NCBI GenBank assembly: GCA_034766995.1
Contig: CM068321.1
Span: 16,078,526-16,142,525 of the forward strand
Length of the DNA: 64,000 nucleotides
Reading direction: 5' to 3'
Source of the DNA: Acanthacorydalis orientalis
Lineage: Eukaryota > Arthropoda > Insecta > Megaloptera > Corydalidae
Part shown: positions 1-13,869 of the stretch, in pieces
Layout of the letters: every line of letters starts with the position of its first letter
Position numbering within the stretch: the first letter of the stretch is position 1
Notes under the pieces: generated by a model
Told to the model about the DNA's origin: nothing
The model's input: the letters and a program-made list of their open reading frames with translations, nothing else
Database searches by the model: none
Position numbers and translations under genes: made by a program

Positions 1-1739
1 ACTAGAACAAAAAACAAGTCGAGTGAAAATCTCGTAACCGTTAAATGAACGAATGAGTTAACACAATTATGAATTGCTTTTTATACATCGCGAAACAAAA
101 TGTAGAAGTGAAATACTTTTACAAGTCTTTTATCTAATAAAAACAACGCGGCGTTTATAAATGGCGTTCAACATTTCAAAATGTATTCAACATAGAATCC
201 CCAATGGGTGAAACGAATTTGTCTTTCTCTGACTCACCATTCGAGAATCGACCGCGTTACCAACGAACATTTTAAGCAACGAATGTACTTCTACAATGTC
301 TATATTTTATTTTGTTTTATACGAAATACGTTTGTACGTGGCAATGGTTAATCTAAATTATTACATTAAATTATAGTGTTTTGTAAAGACATTTTAATAC
401 ATATGTCTAACTCGTGTAAAATGATCCTCTTTTGTACATATGTTAAAACGAATTAACTAAAACGGTTTTATAACTAAAAGAAACTCTTATCTTTATTTTT
501 TTTTTCAATACGGTGCTACTTTTTATAAAATGTTAATGAAACATCAATTTATTTTAAACACATTAAATGATATATTTTATTAACCATTCAGAGATTGAGC
601 TGTAGAAATTAGTGAAATAATATTTTTTTAATATAGGAATACAAAAAAATGGGAATGTTTTTGGCACTAAATTCACTCCTTCATAAACTTCATTTCTTTT
701 TGATCAACGATGTTTATTAATTTATTATTGATAATATTTTTTTATGTAAGCGTATCTCTATGGCGATGTCAACATCTTCATTAACGATCTGGAGATAAAA
801 TATAAAATGATATTTTATAATAGGCCTTTAATTTATATCACTTTTTTGTTATTTAATGTTTGTTTTGATTATAATGGCAGTATCATTCTATTTCTATTTT
901 TTTTTTAATCTAATATCAAACACATATTCATGAATGCCCAAATATTACTAAAAATTAAACCACTTAGGCAGTAATAACTATGCAATTTTTTTAAAATCTT
1001 AATCTTTACAGTTTTATAATATGATTATCTTAAGCTTGCTTACAGTAGAGTATTCAAAAAACAGAACTAAAATATTGCCATTTCTACCAATGTTGAATTT
1101 CTTATGAAATGTATAAATAAGAAAACGAATAGAAAAAGTACAGATAAAAATAAAACAAAAGTGTAAACTCTGTGATATATGAATAAACAAAAGAACACTA
1201 CTACGACTATTCGACTGTGATATTTTCACATTTTTTTACATAGAAATAACAGAGGAAACGTATTTTTACTGCATGGGAAAAACCATGATAAAAGCGTCTT
1301 TGAATAAATAATTTATTTTTTGAATTTTTTAAAAAGTGTTGTTTTTTTACACTAATTAAGACCATTATATATATATATATTTGTATAATTGTATAAATAA
1401 ATGTGTAATATTGTAGGATTTTTTTATAGTATTGTTTGTTTTTAACATATTTTTTGTATTAATATCCATATCCAAAGTTAAATAATGATTTCACTAGAAT
1501 AACATTTTATGACTGACTTTTTTTACTATTGGTGAAGTATTCTCAAAATGTACTCATAGTATAAAACGTTTTAACGACAACACAATGTTCAATATATGTT
1601 TACCATCAGAAACCATCATAACCATTACAAATATTGGTGCATACAATACAATAGTGATTCATCTCACTGAAAACCAACATATAAAAAACAACAACAGAAA
1701 ATAGTACAGAAAAAAAGAAAACAATGAAATACCCTCACA
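1..1739. other. A+T-rich non-coding stretch
   Basis: I see no gene here. The sequence is A+T-rich with many T and A homopolymer runs and a short (TA)n tract near 1366-1380. The only open frame of note, about 70 codons on the minus strand at 1014-1229, has no recognisable domain and an ordinary A+T-rich composition, so I treat it as chance. Confidence 0.6.
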
Positions 1740-2170
1740 GTCTATTTCAATAACTCAAAGCGTAGTGCTCACAACCCTTTTTCTGGTACGCGAGCTTTAA
1801 ACCCGTATCCGCTTTATATTCTTATCAAACACAAGTTCATGTGCTATGCTATTCGATCTAAATCCCATTTCGATAACGTTTCGTCATGTATTACCTATAT
1901 ACACTGAGCATTGAATTCACCAGACGTTGGGCAAACATTTTCACTGGTGTTTGATGACTGTAAGGCACAAAGAACGTCATGACCTGACTGTGTTGTTACA
2001 TCACTTCGACCTAAAGAGTTTTATCGCGTACGTATAGGTCGGCACACGGATTATGACAGGCAAAGATCAAACATTGTCTATTGAAAGAGATATAAAAGTT
2101 GTTACCGCATGTACGTGCGAAAAAAGTTTGTGAATATGTACATGCGTGCGTTTATTCGCATTAAACTCTG
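1740..2170. promoter_or_regulatory. G+C/CpG-richer island, possible regulatory element
   Basis: This stretch is clearly less A+T-rich than its flanks and contains CpGs in words such as ggtacgcgagc, tatcgcgtacgta and catgcgtgcg. It holds several sequences resembling nuclear-receptor half-sites: acgtcatgacct at 1974-1985, cgaccta near 2008 and ataggtc near 2034. No open frame of interest and no clear splice-bounded exon was seen. Enhancer, promoter or non-coding exon are all possible; the regulatory label is inference from composition only. Confidence 0.25.
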
Positions 2171-2173
2171 TAT

Positions 2174-2210
<37 letters not shown>
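2171..2210. repeat. TG/TA microsatellite
   Basis: Tract of tatg and tgtg units running into about fifteen TA dinucleotides, at the edge of the G+C-richer island. Confidence 0.9.
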
Positions 2211-2214
<4 letters not shown>

Positions 2215-3313
2215 CAATATATCATATTATAGTTTAATTGTTATAAATTTAACATATTTAAAAACAAATAACAAAATAAAACAAGATCTTGTCATTAAAT
2301 TAAAAAAATAAATTTTAATTGAAGATCAAGACAAGAATCGGATGTGTTTACTTTCTGATAATTATTGTTTCCTTTAGTATGTGTAAATAATAGAATACCG
2401 AATGAAACAAATTTAGATTGATGATTATTTAGATTTTAGGAAGCATCAATTTCTGTCTAATTACATTCAAAATGATTTTAAAAATTCACCTGTATTATAA
2501 ATATCAAAAAAATCAATATGTTTTTAAAACAAATTTTATTGCATTGTTTTCTTGGTGTCTTTCATGTTTGATTAAATAGCTTTTGACTATTCTATAATAA
2601 TAAAATGAAAAATTTATATCAGAGGGATTATATAGACTATTTTCTTGCTAATATTTTCTATCGAGATTACTTTGGTTGATTTAAATATTACCCAAATAAA
2701 ATTTTATTAGCTTTACATAGAGACAAACATATATATGTATATATATTCTGGATTAAAAATTGCCCCAAAATACATCTTCAGCTAAATTTTCAACGCTCTG
2801 TTGACATACAAACATATTAATAAATACTTGTATCGAAATAAACATTTATGTATTGAAGCAACAAAAACAGTTAAGACAAGGAGAAGAATAACAAATTTGG
2901 TTCGATAAATAACATTATCTCGCGTCGGTCGAAGGACTAACGAATTTATTTCGATGTCAATAAAAATAATATAAACATTTGCGGAGCGAATAGAAAACAA
3001 GAAACATCAATATTTATGCGAAAGTTGACAGCGTGGCAATCTTTCAGGAGGAAAAATCCATGTTCAGCAACAAACCGAACTGTGTATCAGCGAAATGAGA
3101 GATATAAAACAGATAGATAGATCGATACATAGATAGAACGGGATCGGAACAAAGTTTTCTCTTATACAAGACATATATAAATTATTGCTACATATTATTC
3201 AAGCACGTCAAGTAAATACAAGAGCGTGACAAAAAAATAAATACACATATTTGTCACAAATGAAGTTTTTGACAATAATTTTGATTGCATTTGTTATATG
3301 AATATATAGTCCC

Positions 3314-3363
<50 letters not shown>

Positions 3364-3866
3364 ACATTAAATACACTTAATTGTATAAAATAATTATTAA
3401 TATAAATATTTAGTTATATTAAAATTAAAAATAATATTTATTTATTTTATCTGTATCTTTTTGCTTTTCTCATTAATATTTCGAACAGTTTTTAAATATG
3501 TGTAAACTTGTAATCAAAAATTAAATTAAAACAATATGTTATTAGTAATTGTTCCGAAATAAATAATTTATTTATTGTTTATAATATCATATACACTTTT
3601 AGAATAATATATTATTTAAAATTATTTTTACAATAGAAATAATGATATCTATAACTTAACGTTGTTTTATCGTTTTAATTAAAAACAGCAATTGATTTTT
3701 AAATTCATAATCGTGTCTCAATTTTAGTCAAAACTTTTAAATTATTTTTTATTGAACATTACTTTATATTTTTTATTTGTTAAATTAAATGATTTACTTA
3801 TTTAATTAATTACTTACATACTAAAATTTCTCATATTGTGGTTAAATTAATTTTCACAAACAATTG
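2211..3866. other. A+T-rich non-coding stretch with one (TA)n array
   Basis: No gene seen. It includes a short degenerate GATA-type repeat (agatagatagatcgatacatagatag) near 3112-3136, a slightly G+C-richer patch at 2910-3150, and a (TA)n array at 3317-3359. A 72-codon minus-strand frame at 2782-3000 shows no recognisable family. Confidence 0.6.
3317..3359. repeat. (TA)n microsatellite
   Basis: About twenty-one uninterrupted TA units. Confidence 0.95.
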
Positions 3867-3930
3867 TTTTTCACTCCGCAAATGACAATGTTTTGATAAA
3901 AAAATCTTCAATAAATGATTATTGATCTTG
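3867..3930 (+). repeat. Dispersed degenerate repeat, copy 1
   Basis: Begins ttttcactccgcaaatgac and continues to aataaatgattattgatc. It aligns by eye, in the same word order, with copies near 9841, 21722 (minus), 26827, 33240 and 48918 (minus). The gatcaaaaatgtt core is here degraded to ttgataaaaaaatctt. It is probably a very old interspersed element; the class is unknown. Confidence 0.35.
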
Positions 3931-4479
3931 TTTGAGTGTTGATTTTGCGCATTCCGAGAACGATGCTATCGGTGCCATTAAAATAGTAGTAGTGAATTTA
4001 AGTACTGATTAATAAATTACAAGCTTAAATTTTTGAAAACATTTGATCGAAATTGAAAAGTAGAAATTTAAAAATGAAAGCAACTGAATATATTTGTAGG
4101 TAATAAAATTAAATTGGTTTCATTCAAAGGCATATGTTTTATTCTTAGTTGTATTCTATTCAATTTGTTGCTGCATATTATATAAATGTTTAAGTTCATT
4201 TTATGATTTTATAGGCATCACAGTTGATTTATAATTTATTACACATTAATCGAATTTTTATACTTCGAAAATAAAAAAAAATATTATAATTGTCCATTTA
4301 TTTATTCGTGATGCGTCGGTCCAAAAAAGTCAATCGTATATAAAAGACATAAAAAAGAATCAAGTGAAAGTCTTATACGATACATAAATAGCGTAACATA
4401 AAATATTCCAAAAATATATCCACACATGAACACGAATATTAATAAAAATCAATCTCGTATCACGCCATTGTGTTTCGCA

Positions 4480-4800
4480 AATTTTCCCGATGGAAACACA
4501 CGTATCACCCACACCGCATCAATGTTCGATACAAAAAGCTCTTCTAAGCGCGTACACGCTCTATCATTCTTCGCCAGTCACGCACGATGTACATGTATGT
4601 ACATGTTACACATATACTGCATAACGTGCGCGTCATAAAAACAAATTTCACATTTCGCGACGTTTGTCATCTGTAAAATATTAGAAGCTGGCAGACACAC
4701 GAATAACACAGAGAATGGCGATGCTAGAAGAACTCGTGCGCTTCAGTTCTCCCCGGTGTGAACGTGAAAGGGTTCTTTCGTGTACTAGTTGAACTAAGAC
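4480..4800. promoter_or_regulatory. CpG-containing island with an initiator-like motif
   Basis: CpG-rich words (gcgcgtacacg, cacgcacgatg, acgtgcgcgtc, ttcgcgacg) are concentrated in about 320 bp of otherwise A+T-rich DNA. TCAGTT at 4743-4748 matches the arthropod initiator consensus on the plus strand. A DPE-like ggttc lies at +27 if the A at 4745 is +1, one base short of the usual spacing. Short plus-strand frames starting at 4426 and 4758 encode nothing recognisable. Promoter identity is inference; an enhancer or chance composition is equally possible. Confidence 0.25.
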
Positions 4801-4949
4801 ATTACAAAGGCACAACTGAACTGTTCATACTGACTTTGTTGATGAAAGGACACATTAAAGACTTGTATATCAATCCAGATTTAATCCCAAATGGAATTTG
4901 TAACTCGAATCTCGAGAAAAGATCTGAATACATCTGTTTTACTCTGTAA

Positions 4950-7308
4950 AATACCGAAACATAATCAAATGATCGATAAACATTCATCATTATCGAAATC
5001 TCTGGCTACATACATGATGTTTATTTAGATTATTTTTTTTCTTAATTATAGACAATTAATTCGAAAAGAAAATCTTCAATATTAAAGAACACATCCTTCC
5101 TTGCAATGAATTAACATATTTTTAAATTCAAATTTTATAGAAAGATTTTGAAAAAAAATATTTTTTTTATAAACAAATACTTTCATTGCGATTTGATTGA
5201 GAAATGTACAATAAAACTTCAGCGCTCTGTATGCATAATTATTGTAAAAAGTGAAGAGTTAATTGACAGCATTTTATGAAATAATAATAATACATAAATG
5301 TAGATGAATAATTATTACAAATTATCATATCAATATATGTTTAAAATCCATTCGTATATACAATATATAATTTTAAAAATGATTATTAAACAAAATTAGA
5401 TTTTGATCAAATACTAACACTCCACACTGCAAAAACACATACGTAACAAAATATCAATTAGTCAAACGTTCCAAGAATATAAAATAAGGAAGGTAGTATG
5501 AATACAGAAGACGTATACTATATACAAATGTAAAAAGTTTGATGTTATGAATTGTACTAAATGTTTGTAGTTAACAACTCCATAAAATAGTTACTACTAT
5601 ACAGCAATAAAAGAGTCCCATTGAAAGCAAATAACAAGTCATATTGTAAACAGGTTAGCAAATAATAGAAGCAATAAAACTTGCTACAGGTTGTAGAAAT
5701 GACTTTTAGATAAATCTTGATTATTTTATTGTATTCGATCTAAATATTCAAGCAGGCTTTAAAGACAAGAACTTCACTAGATAATTATTTAATGACAAAG
5801 TTTTAAACATGTATATACTTATTTATATCTTTTAGAAATTTAGATCACAAATCTTTGCTACTAATGATTTTTTTTATAATTTTTAGTACATTGTTTGATA
5901 TGTAAAAATGTTTTTCTATTATTACATTTTTCAATATTTGATTTGGTATTATATTCCAAGTTTCATGATCGGTCAAAGTATTCATTATCGATCGATCATA
6001 ATACTTTATATAAAAAAGTCTAAGTTAAATTGTAGGATGCGTATGTCTATCTTCATGTATATCTTCATATAACTGTCGTGTATTTGTTACATAACGTAAT
6101 TAACTATTCTTGACGTGAAGTTAATAATTCGCATATATGGTATCTCAAATATAATAGAAAGATTTCTCAGAAATAGTTATCGTGCAAAGTTATAAGATTT
6201 TCCGATAGTTTGAATAGAATTTATCGATGAAGCTTCAGTGTATTGTATAAACTCTACATATATTAATACACAACATTCAAGTATAGTAATACTAAAAAAA
6301 TCGATATAGAGATATTGTTAAAGTGTTAAAAATATAATTCTATGTACAGAGAAGATAAAAGAGATCCATGAGTAAAATTACATCTAACACTCGGTGCATA
6401 ATTTCTTAAGATTCGTCCATTGAGTTTCTATTTTTATGGAAGGTTTCAGCATGTGTTCCATATTAATTGATTTAGATAACTTTTTAATTAGTGACTTAAA
6501 TATATTGAATTTAGCTGAGATAGCTTAATATACTTGAATACAACAGACATGCTGAAACTCATCGTAGAAAATATAAATTCAAGTAATACAAAAAATCATC
6601 GTTGCAATACATCAACAGTATGAGCATAAATAATTATAAGTAAAATGATCAGTGCAATTTTTTACATAGGTGATCTTAAGTCGCTTTAGTTTCTGTTTTC
6701 TATTTCTATTTTTAGCATGTGTTTCATCTTCAGATATATTTAAATAATTGATACGTTATCTAATCGATACCAAAAGGTGGTAATCGTGCCGAAATTAATA
6801 GTAAAGAAAAGAATTAAGTGATATTTAAGGAGATAAATTATTAGAACACGGTTAAAGCTAAAAATATATTATTTATGTTAATCAAATTTGTTCTTTTCGT
6901 GAGGCTATAACTTTTACCCCTATAATTATTATTATTTACTTCAAACATATACATTTTATATTGTATTAAGATTATTAAAACATTTAACAAATTTATTTAA
7001 AAATATATATTAATAAAAAAAATTCACAATATTATTGAACCTAGTATATGCATTCAGGATTCAACTAGATATAAAATATATTTCAGATATTTCCTGTTGT
7101 ATTTTAATTATAATCACGAAATTATTATTCAAGAAACTTATTTTATTTCTATGTAATAAAACAATACATTTTTTTCATTTTATTTTCAAAAAATAAATAT
7201 CTTTTTTAAGGTATACTTTACAATATTGAAATACATATTTTTTTCTTATAATGGAAGACAATTTATATAAGAAATAGGTCGCGTTATTACTTTTTCTTCG
7301 CTATTATA

Positions 7309-7357
<49 letters not shown>

Positions 7358-9840
7358 AACAGTTAAATCAGAAACATAAAATTCTACAAATATTTATATT
7401 TTTCGGATCATGAATTTCTGAAACAAAAAATGAACGAATCCGTTGTTGGATTAATAATTCGCGACATAAGGAATCCTTCAGGTATATCATATTGGTTTTG
7501 AAAAGAAGTGATATAGAAAGATACGATGAATTGAAAAGAGACAGTGACAATAGATAACAGCCGGTATGAAAAGGGGGAAACTTGTATCACAATGATACGT
7601 ATTGTACTCATTTCATGCGTCATGATTTTTTATAAAATATTTCGAAATCATTCCGAATATCGTATATCAAAATGTATCCGCTCATAAATATCAAAAGATA
7701 TTGCGAAACTTTCGTAATTTGGAGCTATTAAATATGATGATATGTTGAAAGTTATAATGGAATATTTTTCTTTTTATGAAAATGTGTATGTTTCATTTGA
7801 ATTGTTGAAGTTTTATGTTTTGTTCGGATTTTTCAGTGATTAACATTTAATGATTGTTTTTAAAATATTTTCACACAAAATTATAGAACAAGGTAATGGT
7901 ACCTTATAAAAAAATGTATAAAAAATCTTGATAATTAATAAAAATTTAAATTTCATTAACGAAATCAGCACGTTAAAATTATAAAAAATTTAATTTTTCA
8001 CTTTCAACTATCTATTGAGATAATATCAGTTACAACTACTATTAAAAACAAATTTAAAAAAGAGTTATATCTATAAATAATACTATAAATAAAATATATT
8101 AATTATTTATTTTGAATTATATATTTTTGAATGATTATAAATTAAGAAAATAACTTCATAAAATATTTCAAGTCTTGTGATAATCGATTCAGTAATGAAA
8201 TATTCATGTACTTTCAGTTGACTTCAAAGTACATTGTCATTTCTTTACAAGTTGTCAACAGTAGTTGTAAGTTTCCTTACTGTTCAGAGTACTGAGTCTG
8301 TTTATTATATTCTGCATTGTTTCTGAAATTCTCAAAAGAGGAATACATAGAAATTGTCTTTATGATCATTGTTTGCAATAGAATTTACTTAGTAAAGGAC
8401 TATTGACAGTAATTTGAACATTGTGCAATATTAAACCCGAATTTTTTTGTAAATATATTCTTATATTGTATACAGATATCCTCATAAGAATAAAACAATT
8501 TCTTTAAAAATTAAATATAGTTTTTAAATAAATAAAAAAAACATGCGAATAGGAGACTTTAATCTAAACAGTATTCAATCTGTAAAAAAATAATTCTCTA
8601 TTTATTAACATAAATTCATATGTATAGTATTTTGCATAATTTTAATATATGATACATTCAAATATATTAATTTGGTATTTGATTTCCTTTTTTACAAGTT
8701 ACTAATTTTTATTAAACATATTTTTTAATCTTTTATTTATACAAAATAAATTTCTATTACAATATAAGTAAACAATTTGCTAATAAGGAAAAAAGATATC
8801 TTGAACAAAGATGAAATATATGAAAAATTTAAAATATTAATACTTTATCAGTAATATTAATAAATAAAAGTCAAATAATGTGACATCTTGGCAATAAAGT
8901 AGAAAAATATATTAAATTCAAATAATAAAACATAATTTATAAATTATGTTTTAACCGTCGTTAATAGAACCACTTTATACAAAACAATTGCTTATGATTT
9001 GTTTAAAATATCAATTTCTTATCAAAATGGCTAACTTTACTTACAGTTTGTAAACTATTTTATTTTTTGTCATTAAAAATATAAATTTGTAATAAATTTA
9101 ACAACTAAGCTGACTGTGCAAAATATTTGCAATATTTCATCAAGTTCAAAATATTTTTAAATATTTTCTAAATGGTATTTATTTTTGAAACCATCTTTTA
9201 AATATTCTTTTAATTAATCCTATGTTTCTTACAATTAAATTTGTTATACGACACCAATTGTTCACCACCAATAACGGCTTGTCGACAAAATAAACATCCC
9301 TTCCATCGATTAATTAATTAAATATAAAATCTTTATGCAATTCCAAGAAAAACCAATTGTAAGAAATTAAGACAATAAACTGTTTCGTTCAAGAACAATG
9401 TATTTTAAGTTTTAATAAAATTTGCGACTGTGTTTATAATTTCTACGAGAAAATCAATTTCTTTGAAAGTACAATGATGAAACAGTATGTATTTTTAAAG
9501 AATTATGAATTAATTTAATAAAGTCACTTTCAATATTATTTATTTTCTAGATTTATATTATAGATCTAAACATTCGAGAATAATTGTTAAATCAATTAAT
9601 AATATATAAAAGTTACAAGGATATAGCAAAGGACAAATTGTTGATAAAAAATCAATATATTGTCATTTAGTGATATTAGAACAATTATTTATAAATGTTT
9701 ATAATATTTAGGGATTTCTAGAAAATCTGGATAAATTGAAAGAAATTAAAAATATTATAAACACATAAAAAAGCGTCAAGTATTAGACTATCACAATATA
9801 GCTTTAGAAATATGACTTAATTCACTTTCAAAAATAAAAA
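4950..9840. other. A+T-rich non-coding stretch
   Basis: No gene, RNA gene or clear mobile element seen. One (TA)n array lies at 7311-7355. A slightly less A+T-rich patch at 7360-7620 supports two overlapping 60-71 codon minus-strand frames without family signatures. The rest is poly-A/poly-T rich sequence. Confidence 0.6.
7311..7355. repeat. (TA)n microsatellite
   Basis: Uninterrupted array of about twenty-two dinucleotides ending at tatacc. Confidence 0.95.
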
Positions 9841-9900
9841 TTTCACTCACCTTATAAACCACAAACATGTGTGGATCAAAAATTGTTAATATTTTTTTGA
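9841..9900 (+). repeat. Dispersed degenerate repeat, copy 2
   Basis: Reads tttcactcaccttataaacc, then cacaaac, then gtggatcaaaaattg. It shares the order cactc / aaaccacaaa / gatcaaaaa with the copy at 26827. On the reverse strand it also spells a donor-like AAG|GTGAGT, which may simply be part of the repeat. Confidence 0.4.
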
Positions 9901-9918
9901 ACATTTATAATTATTACT

Positions 9919-9980
9919 TATATATATATATATATATAATATATATATATATATAATATATATATATATGTATATTAATA
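9919..9980. repeat. Interrupted (TA)n microsatellite
   Basis: Three TA blocks separated by single-base phase breaks (ataat). Confidence 0.9.
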
Positions 9981-10224
9981 TATTTATAACAATTTGTGTA
10001 GAATAAACTTCAATGTGTCAAATATTTCAAAGTTACGTCATTCTGTATAGAATTATATATATATATATATATAAATTTTTTGTTTCCAATTACCAACCTT
10101 TAATTTAATTCCACGAAATGAAAATGTTTAATTTCAGAATCTACTAAAGCATAATGACTGATATTTAGACAAAAGTACAATAAGTACCGTGGTCGGAAAT
10201 TCTGTGTACAGACCATATTAATTT

Positions 10225-10228
10225 GTAT

Positions 10229-10289
<61 letters not shown>
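10225..10289. repeat. Compound (TA)n/(CATA)n microsatellite
   Basis: TA blocks interrupted by tacatatacata. A minus-strand frame of 91 codons across it is a Tyr-Ile/Ile-Tyr translation artefact. Confidence 0.9.
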
Positions 10290-10299
10290 GAAACATATT

Positions 10300-10930
10300 T
10301 GTATATTATTTTAATATTAAATGTATTTTTTAATAAATGATTTTTAAAAGTATGTTTAAACGCAATATTTTTCATTCTTTGTAAATTTTAGTTTTTAAAA
10401 AAGAACAATTCTTTTTTTAAAATAAACTTTTTTGTAATTAAATAACTGAATTAATGTTGATTTCACATATGATGATATGTTTTATTTTACTTCATACTAA
10501 TTATAAATTTTTCTCAATCAATATTAGAAAAAGTGTAATATTTATTAAATTATTCGTATTTATTTTGTCGGAAATTAATAAGTACTTTTTTAAATAGCAC
10601 AATTAAAAAATATAAAGAATATAAAATTATTAAGAATAAGTTTTATAAACTAACAAAACGAATAAATTTTACAAAAAAAATTATAATCATTTTCATTCTT
10701 AAACGAATATCTACATATGTTTTACCATAATTAAATTACATCTATTTATTTCACGAAACAATTTTCTGAAATTTACATAATAAATATAATTAGTCAAAAT
10801 AACGTAAATCTTAAAACAATTGAAATTTCTGGTGGTTACATAATTAACACTAATAAAACTGTGACGTTAACTAAAACTTTTGCTTCAATCAAACGTTACA
10901 TTGCTATTAAAATATTTTCGTTGCGTTAAA
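10300..10930. other. A+T-rich non-coding stretch
   Basis: Nothing recognisable; dominated by A and T runs. Confidence 0.6.
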
Positions 10931-11140
10931 GCGTTCATAAGATTTTCTTCAGAATGTTTACTGCGAAAGTACGTACCTCAATATACACATACTAACTGTG
11001 CTTTTCGTTCTGATTGCTACAGTTACGAAACAGGGAATTGTCTGACACAATAACGGATAAATTTTGCGAGATTTGCGTGAAATATGCGAATGGGGACCGC
11101 GAACACAACGTGTAACACCGGCACCTGTTTTACATGAACT
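10930..11140. promoter_or_regulatory. G+C-richer island
   Basis: CpG words are concentrated here (gtgcgttaaagcg region, gaatggggaccgcgaac, aacaccggcacctg). Reading the minus strand, a donor-like GAG|GTACGT lies near 10977 and an acceptor-like AAACAG|GTGCCG near 11128. An exon between them is therefore conceivable, but the pyrimidine tract is poor. Regulatory element or non-coding exon; unproven. Confidence 0.2.
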
Positions 11141-13825
11141 CGTTTACGGCTTTTATCAAATTCAATATGATATATTTAATCGCCGGGGCAAAATATACAA
11201 AAATATTTATTCATAAAATATCTACAATCGTTTTGATACTTTTTTTAATAGCATTAATGTATGTTTACACAATAATATTTTTTATTAATATCCAAACGTT
11301 TAAAAAGTTTTTGTAACGATTAAGTTGTGTGTCTTAGAAATTTAAAACTTGTGCATATATTTATACATACTTTAGAAAATCAAGTACACATTTTAATCAA
11401 TAGAATGAATAAATTGTGAACAATAATAAAATTTTAATGTTTCTATCTTTTTTAAAAACTGAAATATCTTCAGGTTTATTAAAATGGAAGAAGCTTCTCA
11501 CAAAATTTAATATCTTGAAGATTTCTTGAAGACAGTTATATTCTTAAAATCATTCGTTGTTAAAATAATCAATATTTTAAACTATTTAATAAAGTTTCAG
11601 TTTGAAAAGGAATATTACACCCGCTTCCAGTGCAAAATAATTGATTATTGTTAATTTTTTATTACTTATGTGCATTTAAATAACGACTCCACTATTTTTT
11701 TGCGCTAAGATACATACTTTTTTCTTTGTATCCTGTTTTCAGTCATAGTACAAAATTTGATAATGTTTTACTTGATAAAATGTAATTATTAAATTTATCT
11801 CTCTATTTCAATTAGATGTTAAAAACATAGATTGAATTTATATCAAAAATAAATTGTTTAAATTTTAATAAAATTATAAAATATATTAAAAAATGAAAAA
11901 AATAAGTTCTACTTGAAAATAAATTATTTATGAAAGGATTTATTTAAGAATAATTATTTTAATCTCAAATGTATTCCAAAAATGTTCCAGCATGATAATA
12001 AATCTGTAGAATTATACAAACTAAATTAGTATCCTGGAGATTTACATCATTTAAGTTTATATGTGTTCACTAATACAATATGTGTTCAATATTCAAGTAA
12101 ATTTGATTGTCTCTAACACTGATCGTTTAGTCGACTAGCCATTATTATTTGTAATTTTTTATACTTTTGTTTATTTGAATAACAAATTTTAAATTTTTAA
12201 GAATATTTCTGAAAATCGTGGACATTTTCAATAATAATTTATAAAAATATTAGGAATCATTAGAATTTTTGTACGATTTATAAAATTTTGATTAAAATTA
12301 AAACAAACATCTTTTGTTATTAATTATTATTCTATTCTAAGAATATATAATAAATAATATTTCATTATCTCATAATTTCTTAATATTTTAACCGATATAT
12401 GAATTTTTACATATATATATATATACATATAAATGTCCAGGATAATTACAAACCAACTAGGATCAGATTTCTTTTGAAAAAATGTATAACGTCGGAGAGT
12501 TAAAAAAATATCATTTTTACTGTCACTGTGTCCCATGAACATCGTCTAACATCCTAATAAAATCTCGCATCTTTCTATTTTAAGCGTTATGTTACCCGAG
12601 GGACAAATATCTCGTGAAATAAAAAACTCAGCATTCATGAATAATAATTAAGACGTTTTTTATTACACGTTTGTACAAAACGTCAACTGTGTATGCGTAC
12701 ATTTTTTTATTTTTAATAAAAAGAATACGGACAGAAATTTAAAAATTATCGAAACGGATGTGGAAATTCTACAGGGACCATTTATGTTGAAGATTTGCGT
12801 AAGAAGTATTCTTGAATAAAATCTGTTCGCTTGTACTTTGTTTTTAATTATATGTACTTACATGATATTTTACGAAAATGTTTTTATTTAAATAACAAGT
12901 ATATTATTTTCGTATATTACTTTTGAACTGAATTAATATTTTTACTGAAATTTACATCCTAATTAAATTTAATTCAATTATTTGTAAATAAATATGGAAT
13001 ATACACAAATATTTTAATATTTGTGAATATTATTAAGTATATGGGCGCTCTAAAAAAAATAAAACTTAAAAGAATATACATATATATATATAATATCAAA
13101 CTGACTGCATATCGAAAAAAATAAAGTAATGAAATAAATATGAAATATGTACATAACATGGAAAAAATTACATCTCCTTTCGTACAGAAGTGTTTGGAAA
13201 TATCGTATAAGATTCGAGATTATTTATAAATTTTAGAAGAGGTTTTGCAAACAATTCCCGTACGTATATAATCTGTTAAAGCTTTACTTCATAAACTGCA
13301 AAGTTTGCATGGAATAACGATAACGAATGATACAATATAAATAATGAAAATATGCATGTTTATCAAAGGTCTGCAGTACATAAATATTATCTCTGTACTC
13401 ATATGTGCATTCAGATCAGACGAACAAAACATTATTTATATTTTTCTATGATAGCTTTTATATAATTACCCTAGAGTATATTTTTTTTAATCTGCATGCA
13501 GTGAAACGAGGTCAATAATGATATTATAAAATAGAATCTATTTGTTGAAATAATCTGAAATATAAAACCAGCTTTGAAGCATGAAACAGATTATAAAAAA
13601 ATATAAAGGATCTTTTTATGCAAATATTGATAATTTTTATTTTGTTAAATATAAAAAAGACGATATACTTCATTATTGCATTATTTTTTCATTTAAAAAT
13701 ACAAAATGTTACAAGAAATAAATTATATCCATTACATTTATTTAATTTGATTATAAAAATCGTGATTATATGTTTATCTGCTTACATTCTCATTTATAAA
13801 TCCAGCCATATGTTAATTCAGAATG
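11141..13825. other. A+T-rich non-coding stretch
   Basis: No gene seen. Short TA tracts occur near 12412-12430 and 13078-13093. A small CpG-containing patch lies at 12520-12620 (cccgagggac, tctcgtg). The 60-75 codon open frames here are hydrophobic A+T-rich peptides of the kind chance produces. Confidence 0.6.
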
Positions 13826-13855
13826 CAGGTTGGGTCAGTAAGTAATTTGTCAATT
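13826..13855 (+). repeat. Possible single mariner-type terminus
   Basis: The sequence caggttgggtcagtaagtaa resembles mariner-type terminal repeats, which typically combine an AGGTTGG-like start with an A/G-rich stretch and AAGTAATT. No inverted partner and no transposase-like frame was found within several kb. It is either a remnant end or coincidence. Confidence 0.2.
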
Positions 13856-13869
13856 GTAGGGTAGGGGTT

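Noticed and set aside
3108..3140. GATA tetranucleotide microsatellite
   Set aside because: Only a few imperfect units; mentioned in the segment description but too short to list as an array.
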